Below, one piece after another: positions 9,152 to 17,047 of a stretch of DNA of 64,000 nucleotides. The stretch lies in assembly GCF_002929495.1 (NCBI RefSeq), contig NZ_PJJJ01000024.1, positions 1 to 64,000 of the forward strand. The letters are read 5' to 3'. The notes under the pieces were generated by a model, which ran no database searches, was not told where the DNA came from, and worked only from the letters and a program-made list of their open reading frames with translations. The stretch is from Cryobacterium sp. Y82 (GTDB lineage Bacteria; Actinomycetota; Actinomycetes; Actinomycetales; Microbacteriaceae). Positions within the stretch are counted from its first letter, which is position 1, and every line of letters starts with the position of its first letter. Position numbers and translations under genes: made by a program.

Positions 9152-10335
9152 CAGACACGCTCCAAAATAAGGGCCGAGCCCTGGCCCACACCCACACACA
9201 TGGTGGCCAGGCCGTGCTGGGCGTTTTCCCGCTCCATGCGGGCGAGCAGGGTGACGACGAGGCGAGCTCCGCTTGATCCGAGTGGATGCCCGAGCGCTAT
9301 CGCGCCGCCGTCGCGGTTGACGATTTCTTCATCGAGGCCCAGGCGGCGGATGCACGCGATCGACTGGGTAGCGAAGGCTTCGTTGAGCTCGATCGCCCCG
9401 AGGTCAGCGATGCTCAGGCCGCTGCGATCGAGGGCACGCTGGGTGGCGGCGACCGGGCCGAGGCCCATGATCTCCGGGGCCAGGCCCACGCTGGCGCCGA
9501 CCACGATTCTGGCGCGCGGCGTGAGGCCGTACTTTTTCACGGCCTCACCGCTTGCCACGAGAACCGCGGACGCGCCATCGTTGAGCGAGCTCGCGTTGCC
9601 GGCCGTGACGACCGAACCGCCGGCAACAATGGGCCGCAGAGCGGCGAGGCCCTCGAGGGTGGTGTCGCGACGCAGGCCCTCATCAACGAGCACCTCACCT
9701 TTTTTGGTGGGTACACCGACGATTTCATCGACGAAGTGGCCGGCGTCGATCGCGGCGGCGGCGCGCTGGTGGCTGCGGAGGGCGAAGGCATCCGCTTCTT
9801 CGCGGGTGATACCGTCGAGCTGGGCGACCTCCTCGGCGGTCTCCGACATGGAGAAGGTGGCCTTATCGCGGGCGGCGAGTTTGGGGTTCACGAAGCGCCA
9901 GCCGATAGAGGTGTCGAACTGGGCGCCGGGCTTGGCCCAGGCACGGTCGGGCTTGGCCTGCACCCAGGGGGCGCGGGTCATCGACTCGACGCCGCCGGCA
10001 ATCATGAGGTCGGCGTCGCCGGCGCGAATAGCCTGGGCGGCCATGGTGATCGCCGACATGCCGGAGGCACAGAGCCGATTGACGGTGATTCCCGGTACGT
10101 GGTCTGGCAGTCCGGCGAGCAACCCGGCCATGCGCGCGACGTTGCGATTGTCTTCGCCAGCCTGGGTGGCGGCACCGAAGATGATCTCTTCGATGAGTCC
10201 CGAATCGATGCCGGCGCGGCGCACGGCCTCGCCGACGACGAGCGCGGCGAGGTCATCGGGTCGAACCGCGGCCAACGCACCACCGTAGCGGCCTACGGGG
10301 GTGCGTACTCCTCCAACGAGGTAGGCCTCAGCCAT
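9151..10335 (-). CDS. paaJ: 3-oxoadipyl-CoA / 3-oxo-5,6-dehydrosuberyl-CoA thiolase
   Basis: About 394 residues of the acetyl-CoA acyltransferase family. The nucleophilic Cys lies in VNRLCASGMSAI; the His and second Cys regions are ELNEAFATQ, GGAIALGHPLGSSGAR and MCVGVGQGSA. Placement ahead of paaH and paaZ points to PaaJ (PcaF-type) function, cleaving both ring-opened intermediates of phenylacetate breakdown. CAGGAG upstream supports the ATG at 10335; the longer reading to 10437 would run through the promoter and operator. It is the first gene of the operon. Confidence 0.88.
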   Translation of the reverse strand: MAEAYLVGGVRTPVGRYGGALAAVRPDDLAALVVGEAVRRAGIDSGLIEEIIFGAATQAGEDNRNVARMAGLLAGLPDHVPGITVNRLCASGMSAITMAAQAIRAGDADLMIAGGVESMTRAPWVQAKPDRAWAKPGAQFDTSIGWRFVNPKLAARDKATFSMSETAEEVAQLDGITREEADAFALRSHQRAAAAIDAGHFVDEIVGVPTKKGEVLVDEGLRRDTTLEGLAALRPIVAGGSVVTAGNASSLNDGASAVLVASGEAVKKYGLTPRARIVVGASVGLAPEIMGLGPVAATQRALDRSGLSIADLGAIELNEAFATQSIACIRRLGLDEEIVNRDGGAIALGHPLGSSGARLVVTLLARMERENAQHGLATMCVGVGQGSALILERV

Positions 10336-10385
10336 GTTTATCTCCTGACGACGGTGTCTGCGGGTACCTGCGGGAACGTGGAATA

Positions 10386-10437
10386 AATTACCGACCGTTC
10401 GGAAAGTAATTCTGGCAGACGGATGCTCGCGCGGCAA
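10386..10437 (-). promoter_or_regulatory. paaJHZ promoter with PaaR-type operator
   Basis: On the minus strand -35 TTGCCG (10432-10437) and -10 CAGAAT (10409-10414) are 17 bases apart. Immediately downstream, 10386-10407 holds an imperfect palindrome whose core reads ACCGACCGTTCGGA on the plus strand. It agrees with the corynebacterial PaaR consensus (ACCG-NN-CG-NN-CGGT with AGT flank) at all but two fixed positions. The operator would cover the transcription start, so the TetR-type repressor PaaR, relieved by phenylacetyl-CoA, should block initiation. The consensus is recalled from the C. glutamicum work. Confidence 0.65.
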
Positions 10438-10478
10438 CTCCCGAATTCTGGTCGTTGCGACGCGAACGTCCGCGCCGA

Positions 10479-11726
10479 CTAGATGGTCTGCACCAGAATC
10501 GACGCCACCACGATCGACGCCGTCGTGACCGTGGTGAAACCGCCTACGAGCATCGGCGTAATCAGCTCGTCAAAAATTGCCTTTTGCTCTTCTACGTCGC
10601 GCCCTACGGAGCGGCTGATTTCCTGGCAGAGAATGTAATCCCCCGGAAAACCAAACAGTGCCGTCAGAGCTACGGGGATGCCCTTCAACGGGTCCCATTT
10701 GAAAAGTTTTGAGGCGATCCACCCTCCGGCGATAATGCCAATTCCACCAACACCGAGAATTAACAGCACGGGCCAGAACGCCTGCATCATGTCGTTCCAG
10801 GTGACCGCGCTCATGCTCGCAAGGACGACGACGATAACCGTGGCCATGGCGAGTCCGAAAGCATTTGCCTGCTGCATTGCTTTGGGCGGGAAAACTCCGA
10901 GCACGTGGCCAATAATCCCGATTGCCAGCGCCCAAATTCCATAGTTGACACCGGTGAGCGATCCCAGCCACGTGGCCAAGCTTCCGGAAGCTAGTAACAG
11001 CATCAGAATGATGGTCGGTTCCTGAAAGCGTTCCGGCAGCAGCTGAAATTTTTTCGCTGTCACGATGGTCGTGCGCACCTTCAGGTTCGTGGCAAGCGCG
11101 GTGCGCGCACCCACGGCGCTCGCGCGATCGCTGCCATCACGGGCACTCAATGTGTTCGAATCTGATGCGGCGGCCGGTTGCAGTTGGCCGCCGTCACGAA
11201 GTTTCACCGCGTACTTACGGAGAAGAATATTCGCGAGCGGCATGCCGATGAGGCTTTGCATGCCTAAGACGAGGGCGGGGATGACGACGAGATGGTTCAG
11301 GCCCAACTCCGTCAGGCGATCAGCGGTGATGATGTACGCGAGGATGCCCCCCGTCACCGGCCCGGCGCCCGCCACGGCTGTGGCATAGCCGAGAATCGGC
11401 GACACGACCAGGAGGATCAGCCCCGCACCGAGAACGATTCCAAGCAGCGCGATCAAGATTGCTTTGTATTGCGAACGGAGTTGATTGATCGGTATCAGCG
11501 TGCCCATATGTGTGATGACGGCCGCCACCAGAAGCGACCCCACGGCCGCGAACGCCGAGTTCGGGATCAGGTCGGCCGGAAGTACGCCGGTCCAGATAAG
11601 CACGAGATATCCGACGAAGATAATCAGCAGGGAAGGTATCCATGCTTTCGAGAGAATGGAAATCACCTCGCCGACGGCGAGGAGCAGGATAATCACCGTA
11701 GCGACATAAATGGGTTGATCTAACAT
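10479..11726 (-). CDS. Polytopic membrane transporter of uncertain family
   Basis: About 415 residues with ten or so transmembrane helices and a hydrophilic central loop (about residues 185-235). A repeated pseudo-symmetric layout, re-entrant Gly-rich segments (GAGPVTGGILAY, GVGGIGIIAGGW) and the conserved ALTALFGFPGDYILCQE segment recall glutamate/2-keto-acid symporter-like carriers, but I cannot name the family. It lies 64 bases after an amidohydrolase on the same strand. The two probably form an operon that imports and cleaves one substrate, perhaps a dipeptide or N-acyl compound (inference). No good ribosome site is visible, only a purine-rich stretch before the ATG. Confidence 0.6.
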   Translation of the reverse strand: MLDQPIYVATVIILLLAVGEVISILSKAWIPSLLIIFVGYLVLIWTGVLPADLIPNSAFAAVGSLLVAAVITHMGTLIPINQLRSQYKAILIALLGIVLGAGLILLVVSPILGYATAVAGAGPVTGGILAYIITADRLTELGLNHLVVIPALVLGMQSLIGMPLANILLRKYAVKLRDGGQLQPAAASDSNTLSARDGSDRASAVGARTALATNLKVRTTIVTAKKFQLLPERFQEPTIILMLLLASGSLATWLGSLTGVNYGIWALAIGIIGHVLGVFPPKAMQQANAFGLAMATVIVVVLASMSAVTWNDMMQAFWPVLLILGVGGIGIIAGGWIASKLFKWDPLKGIPVALTALFGFPGDYILCQEISRSVGRDVEEQKAIFDELITPMLVGGFTTVTTASIVVASILVQTI

Positions 11727-11790
11727 GAATCCAGGTCTTTTCTTCTCAGCACTGAGCGAAACGGTCCGACATGCAGCGATGCGAAATCGC

Positions 11791-13035
11791 CTAGACGGGG
11801 AACTGGTTTCGGCCGTCCTTCCACACCTGGTCGATCATGGTGGGGAGAGTTGCGAGTTGCTCGACGGAGTCGAGGCGAGCGTTCAGGATCACGGCGTCTG
11901 CCACATACGACGGAGCTAATCGCCCGACGGATCCGAGGGGCGTGATGAGTTCTCCGGCCACCGACGTCGTGGCGGCGAGTACCTGCTCGAGCGTCATGCC
12001 CACCCCGGCGAGCAGGGCTAACTCCTGTAGGTTTTCGCCGTGCACGCCCACCCCGGAATCGGTGCCCATGGCGATACGCACACCGGCGGTGACTGCTCGT
12101 CTGATGGATTCCCGGTGAATGTCAATGACCTGATGAGCTTTCGCGATAACCAGCGGCGAGAGTCCGCTCTGTCCCGTTGCGGCCTTGCGAATCACAGCCT
12201 CCGGTGCGGCGAGGGTGGGAACGAGGTACGCGTTCTTCTCCAGGAAGAGGGCGATGGCTTCGTCGTCGAGATAGATTCCGTGCTCAATCGTGCGCACCCC
12301 CATCCGGAGGGCGTTTTTGATTCCGGCGGCTCCCTGCGCGTGCGCCATGACATATTTACCCTGCGCTTCGGCCTCCTCCACGATGACCCGAATCTCGGTC
12401 TCGGTGAATTGCGAGTGCCGCGGATCATCCGTCGGCGAGAGCACGCCGCCGGTCGAGCAGATCTTGATTTGGTCGGCGCCGGCCCGAAGCATGCGCCGAG
12501 TGACCTTGCGCACTTCTTCGACTCCGTCCGCGATTCCGCTTGGACGGCCGGGGTGTGAACCCATGGTTGGGGACTCCGCTCCGGAAGGCTGCCAGAAGTC
12601 CGCGTGTCCGCCGGTTTGGGACATGATGCTGATTGCCAACCGCAGGCGCGGACCCTTGATCAGTCCACTGTCAACGGCAAGCTTGGTGCCCAGATCGGCG
12701 CCGCCAGCGTCGCGAGCCGAGGTGATTCCGGCGCGCAGGGTGGCTTCGAGATTGCGAACTGATTCGTAAAACTGCAGGGAGAACGGTTCGGTGAAAGCCT
12801 GAAGTGATCCCGGGTTCGAGGTTGTGGAGTGGATGTGCAGGTCGATCAGCCCGGGCAACACCGTCTTGCCGGTGCAATCGATCACGCTGGCGTTCGCAAA
12901 AGCCGGGTCAGATCCGGCCTGCGGGCCGACCGCCGCGACAGTGGGTCCAGTGAAGACAATGTCCGTCGGCTCGGGAAGGAACCGTTCGCCGTCAAAAACA
13001 TGGGCATTCTGGAAAACAGTTGAAGAGACAGTCAT
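11791..13035 (-). CDS. Amidohydrolase superfamily protein (prolidase/imidazolonepropionase-like)
   Basis: About 414 residues with a complete binuclear metal set: DLHIH (His67, His69), a Lys in DQIKICSTGG likely carbamylated, His in VMAHAQG, His in RTIEHG, and Asp in MGTDSG. The closest general type is the Xaa-Pro dipeptidase/aryldialkylphosphatase-related amidohydrolases, which hydrolyse N-acyl or dipeptide amides. No signal peptide, so cytosolic. AAAGG lies before the ATG. It leads an operon with the transporter downstream and has a 9-bp hairpin in its leader. Substrate unknown. Confidence 0.75.
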   Translation of the reverse strand: MTVSSTVFQNAHVFDGERFLPEPTDIVFTGPTVAAVGPQAGSDPAFANASVIDCTGKTVLPGLIDLHIHSTTSNPGSLQAFTEPFSLQFYESVRNLEATLRAGITSARDAGGADLGTKLAVDSGLIKGPRLRLAISIMSQTGGHADFWQPSGAESPTMGSHPGRPSGIADGVEEVRKVTRRMLRAGADQIKICSTGGVLSPTDDPRHSQFTETEIRVIVEEAEAQGKYVMAHAQGAAGIKNALRMGVRTIEHGIYLDDEAIALFLEKNAYLVPTLAAPEAVIRKAATGQSGLSPLVIAKAHQVIDIHRESIRRAVTAGVRIAMGTDSGVGVHGENLQELALLAGVGMTLEQVLAATTSVAGELITPLGSVGRLAPSYVADAVILNARLDSVEQLATLPTMIDQVWKDGRNQFPV

Positions 13036-13077
13036 GAGGACCTTTCAGTGGGTGCCGGCGGGGCGACCGGGGAGCCC

Positions 13078-13101
13078 ATCGGCTGCTTCAGTGCAGCCGA
13101 T
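13078..13101 (-). promoter_or_regulatory. Leader hairpin or operator before the amidohydrolase
   Basis: ATCGGCTGC (13078-13086) and GCAGCCGAT (13093-13101) are perfect inverted arms with a 6-base loop, 43 bases upstream of the amidohydrolase start. It may bind a regulator or fold in the mRNA leader. No T-run follows on the minus strand. Confidence 0.4.
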
Positions 13102-13149
13102 CCTCGGGCATTTCCCCCTGGTGCCTACAACTGATCGTGCCCCTAATGG

Positions 13150-13195
13150 GAAAGAAAACAAAATGGGCACCCACCGAACGGTGGATGCCCATTTT
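13150..13195 (-). terminator. Rho-independent terminator of the DEAD-box helicase gene
   Basis: Arms 13160-13176 and 13179-13195 form a 17-bp stem with a 2-base gap (the real loop being slightly larger). The single mismatch becomes a G-U pair in the minus-strand RNA. A T-rich run (TTTTGTTTTCTTT) follows in the minus direction. This is the clearest intrinsic terminator in the window and ends the helicase transcript, 28 bases after its stop. Confidence 0.85.
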
Positions 13196-13222
13196 GGCTA
13201 CAAGCGAATGTGCGAATTGATA

Positions 13223-15316
13223 TTAGATGTTGGCGAGTTCGCGTACAGCCGCGTCACCGGGGGTAGCGGAGGTGTAGCTCGCGTCGATCTCGGCCCGGTC
13301 GAGCAGCTCGTCCATGCGGCGCTTGCGCTGCTTGGGGATAAGCGTCACGACGGTTCCGGTCTTGCCGGCGCGGCCGGTGCGTCCCGCACGGTGCAGGTAC
13401 GTCTTGTACTCGTCGGGGGCGTCGGCCTGGATGACCAGGTCGATGTCGTCGACGTGGATTCCGCGAGCAGCGACATCCGTTGCGACGAGCACATTGACCC
13501 GGCCGCTCGTGAGCATCTGCAGGTTACGGGTACGACGAGCCTGGTTGAGGTCACCGTGCAGGCTCGTGGCCTTGACTCCGGCGTCCTCCAGCTGGTCAGC
13601 GAGCTGCTCAGCGTAGGCGCGGGTGCGGCTGAAGATGAGCGTCTTGCCCTCACGGTTGACGAGCTCTTCGATGATGCGGCCCTTGTCGCGGTGCTCGATG
13701 ACGAGCACGCGGTGGTCGATGGTGGAGGAGGCCTGGTCTTCGCCGGCAACCTCGTGCACGGCCGGGTTGGTCAAAAATTCTTTGACCAGCGAGGCAACGC
13801 CCTTGTCGAGGGTCGCGGAGAAGAGCAGCTTCTGGCCGCCGGCTTTGGTCTGGCGCAGGATGCGCTGCACCGGTTCAAGGAACCCGAGGTCGCACATATA
13901 GTCGGCCTCGTCGAGAACGGTCACAACGACTTCACTCAGGTCGAGGCGACCCTGGTCGATGAGGTCTTCGATGCGGCCGGCGGTACCGATAATGATGTCC
14001 ACGCCGCGCTGGAGTGCGCTGACCTGGCGGTACTGCGGAACGCCGCCGTAGATCTGGGTGGTGAAGAGGCCGACGCTGCGGGCAATGGGCTGCACGGTGC
14101 GGTCGATCTGCAGGGCGAGCTCACGGGTCGGGGCCAGGATGAGCGCGCGAGGCTTGCGGGCCATCTTGCGGTCCTTGGCACCGTTGTTCTCCATCAGCTT
14201 CTCCACCAGGGGAGCGCCGAAGGCGATGGTTTTGCCGGATCCGGTCTTGCCACGGCCGAGCACGTCGCGCCCGGCGAGCACGTCGGGGATGGTCGCAGCC
14301 TGGATCGGGAACGGTGACGGAGCGCCGAGGGCGGCGAGCTCGCGCACGATGTTCTCGCCGAGACCCAGGTCGCCGAACGTCACACCGACGACATCGGAGG
14401 CCGTCGTCGCGATGGCTTCGAGACGCTCGAGTACAACGTCGTCGCCACCGGCGAAGGTCGGCTTGGCGCCGTTTTCGCTGCGCTTCGGGTAGAACTTGCT
14501 GTCGCCATCGTCGGAACGGGTCGGACGGTCGTTTCCAAAGTCACGACGGGGCGGGCGGTCGTCGTTCGAGCGGCGCGGGGCGCGATCGTCGAAGCTGCGC
14601 GGGGCGCGGTCGCCATAGGACGGACGTTCCGTACGTGCCGGACGCTCATTGTTGTAGGCCGGACGATCCGTGCGCGGGGCACGGTCGCCGTACGACGGAC
14701 GCTCCGTACGGGCCGGACGATCATTGTTGTACGCCGGACGATCCGTGCGCGGCGCACGGTCGCCATACGACGGACGCTCCGTACGGGCCGGACGATCATT
14801 GTTGTACGCCGGACGATCCGTGCGCGGCGCACGGTCGCCATAGGACGGACGCTCATTGTTGTAGGCCGGACGGTCAGTGCGCGGCGCCCGGTCGCCATAG
14901 GACGGACGCTCGGTACGGGGAGCGCTGTTGCGGTCACCATAGGAGGGACGCTCGGTACGCGCCGGACGGTCGTTGTTGTAGGCCGGACGATCCGTGCGGG
15001 GACGATCGTTATTGTAGGCGGGACGTTCGTTGCGCTCGCTGTTGGTACGGCCGCCGTTTTCGGGGCGAACGGAACGCGAGCCGTAGGCTGGGCGCTCGCT
15101 CGAGGGCCGCTCGTTCGAACGCGCGGCGCGCTCGTCGGCGTTCCAGCGCTGCTTCTTGGGCGCGCCCTCGTCAGCGCGATAACCGCGGTGTCCGGGGCTC
15201 TTGCTGCCGGCGTTGTTGGAGCCGCCGTGGCCCGGTCCACCCTTGGAGGCGTACTTGGGATCAAAGTTCTTACCGCCGCGACCGACGGAGGAGTTGTGCG
15301 AATTGCCTTGAGGCAT
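13223..15316 (-). CDS. DEAD-box ATP-dependent RNA helicase with repetitive N-terminal extension
   Basis: 697 residues. Residues 1-290 are low-complexity, rich in Arg, Asn, Tyr, Asp and Gly, with tandem PSYGDRAPRTDRPAYNN repeats at about 97-240. Residues 310-690 form a standard two-RecA helicase core: Q-motif region, Walker A GRGKTGSGKT (354-363), VLDEADYM, LFSATLD, and HRAGRTGR. Such enzymes unwind structured RNA during cold growth and ribosome assembly (CsdA/RhlE-like). The disordered cationic extension probably binds RNA or drives condensate formation; most family members carry their tail at the C-terminus instead. A strong terminator follows the gene. Confidence 0.9.
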   Translation of the reverse strand: MPQGNSHNSSVGRGGKNFDPKYASKGGPGHGGSNNAGSKSPGHRGYRADEGAPKKQRWNADERAARSNERPSSERPAYGSRSVRPENGGRTNSERNERPAYNNDRPRTDRPAYNNDRPARTERPSYGDRNSAPRTERPSYGDRAPRTDRPAYNNERPSYGDRAPRTDRPAYNNDRPARTERPSYGDRAPRTDRPAYNNDRPARTERPSYGDRAPRTDRPAYNNERPARTERPSYGDRAPRSFDDRAPRRSNDDRPPRRDFGNDRPTRSDDGDSKFYPKRSENGAKPTFAGGDDVVLERLEAIATTASDVVGVTFGDLGLGENIVRELAALGAPSPFPIQAATIPDVLAGRDVLGRGKTGSGKTIAFGAPLVEKLMENNGAKDRKMARKPRALILAPTRELALQIDRTVQPIARSVGLFTTQIYGGVPQYRQVSALQRGVDIIIGTAGRIEDLIDQGRLDLSEVVVTVLDEADYMCDLGFLEPVQRILRQTKAGGQKLLFSATLDKGVASLVKEFLTNPAVHEVAGEDQASSTIDHRVLVIEHRDKGRIIEELVNREGKTLIFSRTRAYAEQLADQLEDAGVKATSLHGDLNQARRTRNLQMLTSGRVNVLVATDVAARGIHVDDIDLVIQADAPDEYKTYLHRAGRTGRAGKTGTVVTLIPKQRKRRMDELLDRAEIDASYTSATPGDAAVRELANI
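14597..15028 (-). repeat. In-frame tandem repeats in the helicase N-terminus
   Basis: The segment encoding residues 97-240 is made of near-identical units. The longest is 75 bases (25 codons, APRTDRPAYNNDRPARTERPSYGDR split as two sub-units) and some copies lack a sub-unit. Nucleotide identity between copies is very high, pointing to recent duplication or active recombination. All units keep frame. Confidence 0.85.
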
Positions 15317-15575
15317 AAAAATATCTCTGGGTTGTGTTCAGTACATGGCAGAACAACATCGCACGTGCGACGTAACTGAGAACCCGAGCAATCTTGGTCG
15401 GGGCCGTTCACATACAGTGATTTTTCACCAGCGGATTACTGGGAAACCGGCCCAACTTGACTTACAAACCCATCCGCGCACAGCGCGGTGTCAAGAGCCG
15501 ACTTATCTACATTACCCGATGCATCCTGAAAAGTCACGCAGCGGGGCACACATTGCCTCGCTCTATTCTGGTGAC
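15317..15575. other. Divergent intergenic region, helicase/GNAT
   Basis: A 259-base non-coding region between the leftward helicase and the rightward acetyltransferase. It must hold both promoters. Possible -35-like TTGACT and TTGACA hexamers occur near 15457 and on the minus strand near 15492, but neither has a convincing -10 at proper spacing. Confidence 0.35.
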
Positions 15576-16037
15576 ATGACCATTTCGATCAGTATTGAGC
15601 CACCCCGGCAGGCCGACGTCGAGGCACTTCTCGCCGCCGGCACCGTTTTCGCGTACTCCTTGTACCCGGTGGAGAACACGTTTCTGCTCAGCACCGACGA
15701 ACTCGAGCGTCCCGGCGTCGACGTGTACGTGGCTCGCGACGCGCTCGGCAACGCCTGCGGCATGGCCGCCCTCGTTCCGCTCGGTCCCGATACCTGCGCT
15801 GAATTGAAGCGACTGTTCGTGCACGCAGAGGCTCGGGGCCGCGGTGTGGCCGGCCGCCTGCTCGACCGCATCGAAGCGGATGCCGCTGGCCGCGGCATCC
15901 GTTCTCTCGCGTTGGAAACGGGCACGCTGCAACACGCGGCGATGGCGTTGTACCGCGGGCGCGGCTACGAGCAAATCGACCTGTTCGGCCCGTATGTCGG
16001 CGAAGAACTCAGCGTCTGCTTCGCGAAAAGCCTGTAA
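15576..16037 (+). CDS. GNAT family N-acetyltransferase
   Basis: 153 residues. The acetyl-CoA-binding motif A is visible as ELKRLFVHAEARGRGVAGRL, then LALETGTLQHAAMALYRGRGYEQI, the usual motif B region. It transfers an acetyl group from acetyl-CoA to an unknown amine. The ATG at 15576 starts right before the first beta strand (MTISISIEPP); upstream in-frame codons would add 77 residues lacking family similarity. No ribosome site is evident, so it may be leaderless. Confidence 0.82.
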   Translation: MTISISIEPPRQADVEALLAAGTVFAYSLYPVENTFLLSTDELERPGVDVYVARDALGNACGMAALVPLGPDTCAELKRLFVHAEARGRGVAGRLLDRIEADAAGRGIRSLALETGTLQHAAMALYRGRGYEQIDLFGPYVGEELSVCFAKSL

Positions 16038-16040
16038 CCG

Positions 16041-16110
16041 CTCGCGGCACTCGTTGAAGAAGCTGGCACCCTGAGGAACGAGTGCCCGTTTCTTTAGGGA
16101 GTGCCGCGAG
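16041..16110. terminator. Two overlapping, mutually exclusive inverted repeats
   Basis: CTCGCGGCACTC (16041-16052) can pair perfectly with GAGTGCCGCGAG (16099-16110). GGCACTCGTT (16046-16055) can instead pair perfectly with AACGAGTGCC (16077-16086). Both use the same left arm, so only one stem can form at a time. The site lies between the convergent GNAT and IclR genes and may be a bidirectional terminator. Confidence 0.5.
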
Positions 16111-16133
16111 GCGCGGCGGTGCCCGGCCACGCC

Positions 16134-16904
16134 TCAGCGCGGGCGGCCGCCGATGCGACTGGACAGTTCTGCGGCCGTCGCCGCCACAATCTGGGCGATC
16201 TCCGGCCAGTAGGCCTCGGCGAACCGGTCGTGCGCGAACGTCACCGCGATCGCGGCGGCCGGCCAGCCGGCATGGTCGCGCACGGCGAGCGCGACCGAGG
16301 CAATGCCGGGCGTGATCTCACCGTCTTCGGTGGCGTAGGTATCCGTTCTGACACGATCAAGCACGGCCCTCAGCTCGAGCTTCGTGCGCGGACCCCGGCC
16401 GTCGCGTTGTTCGAGGCCCGAGGTCGGGAAGAGCGCACGCAATTGGGCTGCGGGCAGGGCTGCGAGCAGGGCGCGTCCGCTCGCGGTGAGGTGGGCGGGC
16501 AGACGCACCCCGATATCGGAGACGAGGGAGGGGCGATGTGCGGCACGTTCCTCGACGAGGTAGATGACGTCGCGTCCGTGCAGCACGACGAGGTGTGCGC
16601 TCTCCCCCAACCGGTCGACGAGCTTGGCAATCAGCGGGCGGCCGAGCCTGGAAAGCGGTTCCTGCCGACTGAACCCGGAGCTCAGCTCGAACGCGGCGAC
16701 GCCGAGCCCGTAGCGGTGTTCCTCGGGCAGGTGCACGACGAACCCCTGGGCCACGAGCACGTCGAGCAATTGGTAGACGGTCGAGCGCGGCAAGTCGAGG
16801 GCGCTTGCTACCACGGCCGCCGGCGTCGGCCCACGCTGCGCGGCGAGGTGTGCCAGCACGCGCAGAACGCTTTGGGCGGCCGGAACCTTGGACGGTGCTT
16901 TCAT
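16134..16904 (-). CDS. IclR family transcriptional regulator
   Basis: 256 residues: N-terminal winged helix-turn-helix (about 8-70, with LPRSTVYQLLDVLVAQGFV as the recognition region) and C-terminal IclR ligand domain (about 80-250, with GVRLPAHLTASGRALLA). A GAGGA site precedes the ATG at 16904. It is divergently paired with hutH across a 143-base region holding a 20-base palindrome, so it probably controls hutH and itself. The ligand could be histidine, urocanate or an aromatic analogue (inference). Confidence 0.9.
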   Translation of the reverse strand: MKAPSKVPAAQSVLRVLAHLAAQRGPTPAAVVASALDLPRSTVYQLLDVLVAQGFVVHLPEEHRYGLGVAAFELSSGFSRQEPLSRLGRPLIAKLVDRLGESAHLVVLHGRDVIYLVEERAAHRPSLVSDIGVRLPAHLTASGRALLAALPAAQLRALFPTSGLEQRDGRGPRTKLELRAVLDRVRTDTYATEDGEITPGIASVALAVRDHAGWPAAAIAVTFAHDRFAEAYWPEIAQIVAATAAELSSRIGGRPR

Positions 16905-16975
16905 GGCAGGTCCTCGTCTGCGCTGGCGCTGGGCCGCCTATCTGCACATGTTCCGTATGCGTTCAAAGCGGATGC

Positions 16976-16995
16976 CTGTCCGGTATCCCGGACAG
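16976..16995. promoter_or_regulatory. Palindromic operator between iclR-type gene and hutH
   Basis: CTGTCCGG (16976-16983) and CCGGACAG (16988-16995) are perfect 8-base arms separated by TATC. The site lies midway between the two divergent start codons (72 bases from the IclR gene, 53 from hutH), the classic place for an autoregulatory IclR operator. Assignment to this regulator rests on position. Confidence 0.6.
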
Positions 16996-17047
16996 TTTCC
17001 ATGATATCGGCGTATCGCCCACCTCGGCGCGGGTGTGCAATCAAAGA

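Noticed and set aside
12824-14317. Long plus-strand frame opposite the amidohydrolase and helicase genes
   Set aside because: Runs across two real minus-strand genes and a terminator; composition is typical of antisense in high-GC DNA.
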